DNA of 6,344 bases from the NCBI GenBank assembly GCA_027030825.1, contig JALVEM010000572.1, forward strand, positions 1 to 6,344, written 5' to 3'. Positions 5,381-6,344 of this stretch are shown piece by piece. Under the pieces are notes generated by a model that saw only the letters and a program-made list of their open reading frames with translations, had not been told where the DNA came from and searched no databases. The first letter of the stretch is position 1. The number at the start of each line of letters is the position of its first letter. The position numbers were made by a program, and so were the translations under genes. Source of the DNA: Thiohalobacter sp. GTDB lineage: Bacteria > Pseudomonadota > Gammaproteobacteria > Thiohalobacterales > Thiohalobacteraceae.

Positions 5381-5385
5381 CCCTC

Positions 5386-5739
5386 ATGCGCCACCTCGCC
5401 ATCATGCTGATGCTGACGCTGTTCGCCGTCCCGGCCGGCGCCGAACCCCCGCCCGGGTCACAGCCGGTCCCCGATGGCGCGCCCGACAGTGCTCCGCCAC
5501 CCATGTCGGATGATGAAAGCGAAGTCGTCCCCGAGCCGAAGGTCACCATCATCCGACGCAAGGGCGAAACCATCTCCGAGTACCGGATCAACGGGCAGGT
5601 CTATCTCATCAAGGTCAAGCCGGCCAAGGGCCCTGCCTACTATCTGATCGACACCGACGGCGACGGGGATCTCGAAACCCGGCAGGACGAACTGGATCCC
5701 GTCCAGCTGGTGCCCGCCTGGGTCATCCTGCGCTGGTAG
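5386..5739 (+). CDS. Secreted DUF2782 family protein
   Basis: A 117-residue protein of unknown function. Residues 1-19 form a signal peptide: a short basic start (MRH), a hydrophobic stretch (LAIMLMLTLFAV) and a probable signal peptidase I site AGA|E, so the mature protein should be periplasmic. A Pro/Asp/Ser-rich linker (20-50) leads to the conserved domain (about 51-117), with VTIIRRKGETISEYRING, then YLIKVKPAKG, then DTDGDGDLE (89-97) and a closing PAWVILRW. The DUF2782 assignment is by recall of this pattern. Members are known next to polA in gammaproteobacteria such as Pseudomonas; here the LOG gene and the repeat region intervene. The acidic DTDGDGD loop resembles EF-hand or dockerin calcium loops, although the twelfth position is Gln with Asp next. 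It has its own GGAAG site, and dctQ starts 43 nt downstream. Confidence 0.85.
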   Translation: MRHLAIMLMLTLFAVPAGAEPPPGSQPVPDGAPDSAPPPMSDDESEVVPEPKVTIIRRKGETISEYRINGQVYLIKVKPAKGPAYYLIDTDGDGDLETRQDELDPVQLVPAWVILRW

Positions 5740-5747
5740 CCTCCCCG

Positions 5748-5768
5748 CCCGGACACCTGCCGTCCGGG
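5748..5768. promoter_or_regulatory. Perfect 7-bp inverted repeat abutting the dctQ -10 box
   Basis: CCCGGAC (5748-5754) and GTCCGGG (5762-5768) are separated by 7 nt and end at the base before TATAAT. It covers the spacer and -35 region of the proposed dctQ promoter, where a repressor or activator site would sit. It could also be a terminator stem for the DUF2782 transcript, but no T-run follows. Confidence 0.45.
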
Positions 5769-5774
5769 TATAAT
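5769..5774 (+). promoter_or_regulatory. TATAAT -10 box of a likely leaderless dctQ promoter
   Basis: A perfect -10 hexamer ends 8 nt before the dctQ ATG (5783). Initiation at the usual distance would fall at 5781-5783, at or within two bases of the start codon. No -35-like hexamer is present 17 nt upstream (CGCCCG), so an activator may be needed or the box may be fortuitous. No Shine-Dalgarno sequence precedes the ATG, which fits leaderless translation. Confidence 0.5.
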
Positions 5775-5782
5775 GCCGTTCC

Positions 5783-6301
5783 ATGAAGGCCCTATCCCTG
5801 GTTGCCGACTGGCTCGACGGCTTCTCCGAATGGACCGGCCGCATCATCGCCTGGCTGACGCTGGGCATGGTGCTGGTCACCTTCCTGATCGTGGTGCTGC
5901 GCTATGCCTTCAACCTGGGCTGGATCGCGATGCAGGAATCCGTGCTCTACATGCACGCGACCGTCTTCATGCTGGGCGCCGCCTACACGCTCAGGCACGA
6001 CCAGCACGTGCGCGTGGACATCTTCTATCGCCGCATGGGCCCGCGCGGGCGCGCTCTCGTGGACCTGGCCGGCACCCTCCTGCTGCTGATCCCGGTCTGC
6101 CTGTTCATTCTCGACTCCAGCCTGGACTATGTCCGCGAGGCCTGGGCCATCCGCGAGGCCTCGCCCGAGGCGGGCGGTCTGCCCTGGGTCTATCTGCTCA
6201 AGACCCTGATCCCGCTCATGGCCGCCCTGCTGCTCCTGCAGGGCGTCTCCATGGCCCTGCGCGCCCTGCTGCGCCTCGTCGGCCGGGATGCGACGGCATG
6301 A
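5783..6301 (+). CDS. dctQ: TRAP transporter small permease subunit (DctQ)
   Basis: A 172-residue inner-membrane protein, the small membrane subunit of a tripartite ATP-independent periplasmic transporter, which with DctM and a periplasmic binding protein DctP takes up organic anions using an ion gradient. Four hydrophobic helices are visible at about 19-39, 52-70, 92-112 and 136-158, the normal count. The family signature region is clear: LRYAFNLGWIAMQESVLYMH (39-58) leading to RHDQHVRVDIFY (71-82), the usual cytoplasmic loop after helix 2. The large permease overlaps its 3' end. No DctP gene is in the window; it may lie downstream or elsewhere, so the substrate is unknown. The start codon has no ribosome-binding site but lies 8 nt after a perfect TATAAT. 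Confidence 0.93.
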   Translation: MKALSLVADWLDGFSEWTGRIIAWLTLGMVLVTFLIVVLRYAFNLGWIAMQESVLYMHATVFMLGAAYTLRHDQHVRVDIFYRRMGPRGRALVDLAGTLLLLIPVCLFILDSSLDYVREAWAIREASPEAGGLPWVYLLKTLIPLMAALLLLQGVSMALRALLRLVGRDATA

Positions 6302-6344
6302 TCGAGCTGCTCGAGAACTGGATGCCGTTGTGGATGTTCGCCGA
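6298..6344 (+). CDS. dctM: TRAP transporter large permease subunit (DctM), 5' fragment
   Basis: Only 15 codons and two bases are present (MIELLENWMPLWMFA), cut by the window end. The ATG overlaps the dctQ TGA as ATGA, the usual arrangement for translational coupling of these two subunits. The short acidic start followed by a hydrophobic helix fits DctM N-termini, and its place right after dctQ makes the call likely. Nothing of the catalytic helices can be seen. Confidence 0.75.
   Translation, partial: MIELLENWMPLWMFA

Larger units (their letters stand above)
4521..5385. other. 865-nt repeat-filled intergenic region without a gene
   Basis: Between the LOG stop codon and the DUF2782 start I see no credible coding sequence. 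Frames that stay open here follow the 7-nt and palindromic repeats and give low-complexity Ser/Pro/Arg-rich products. The region is a mosaic: inverted heptamer arrays at the two ends, two copies of a 95-bp block, REP-like hairpins with CATTCCGG or CATCCCGG ends, and two CACGGAA mini-repeat clusters each followed by GTGAGGA-type heptamers (in opposite orientations). No transposase or RAYT gene is present in the window. Confidence 0.85.

Noticed and set aside
4822..5385. Open frame extending the DUF2782 protein upstream by 188 residues.
   Set aside because: It is translated repeat DNA (HSSLLTPHSSLL and similar), and the ATG at 5386 has a ribosome-binding site and begins a clean signal peptide.
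4521..5385. Insertion sequence or transposon.
   Set aside because: No transposase fragment is present in any frame and no target-site duplication is evident; only REP-like palindromes and short tandem repeats are seen.

Overview
The window looks like chromosomal DNA of a GC-rich gammaproteobacterium. The evidence is a full-length Escherichia-type DNA polymerase I whose active-site residues all fall at a constant offset of 25 from the E. coli numbering, a DUF2782 protein close to polA (an association known in gammaproteobacteria such as Pseudomonas), and a TRAP-transporter dctQM pair. A chemolithotrophic or phototrophic Chromatiales-like lineage would fit the repeat style, but this is a guess; no gene here fixes the genus.

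Layout. On the minus strand, polA (3682 to 971) is followed after 36 nt by a small class I SAM-dependent methyltransferase (934 to 311). Beyond that lies a gene-free 310-nt stretch. It holds a possible promoter, a string of perfect hairpins and a strong intrinsic terminator, all on the minus strand. I read this as a candidate small RNA of about 179 nt, downstream of polA where Spot 42 (enterics) and ErsA (Pseudomonas) lie. Its unpaired segments are C-rich, including two identical UUCCUCCC (anti-Shine-Dalgarno) segments. This is the most interesting object in the window.

On the plus strand, diverging from polA across 112 nt, is a LOG-family (TIGR00730) Rossmann-fold nucleotide phosphoribohydrolase (3795-4520). 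The next 865 nt (4521-5385) carry no credible gene. They are packed with short repeats: heptamer arrays of opposite orientation at the two ends (the right one has 22 uninterrupted units), REP-like hairpins with CATTCCGG ends, two copies of a 95-bp block, and CACGGAA mini-repeats. After this comes a secreted DUF2782 protein (5386-5739), then the small permease of a TRAP transporter (dctQ, 5783-6301) and the first 15 codons of its large permease (dctM), which overlaps dctQ by ATGA and runs off the window.

How the parts relate. polA, the methyltransferase and possibly the sRNA share one strand and one terminator, so read-through from polA could also supply the RNA. The LOG gene and the TRAP genes are separate units. 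dctQ has a perfect TATAAT so close to its start codon, with no ribosome-binding site, that a leaderless mRNA is predicted. A perfect 7-bp inverted repeat abuts that -10 box.
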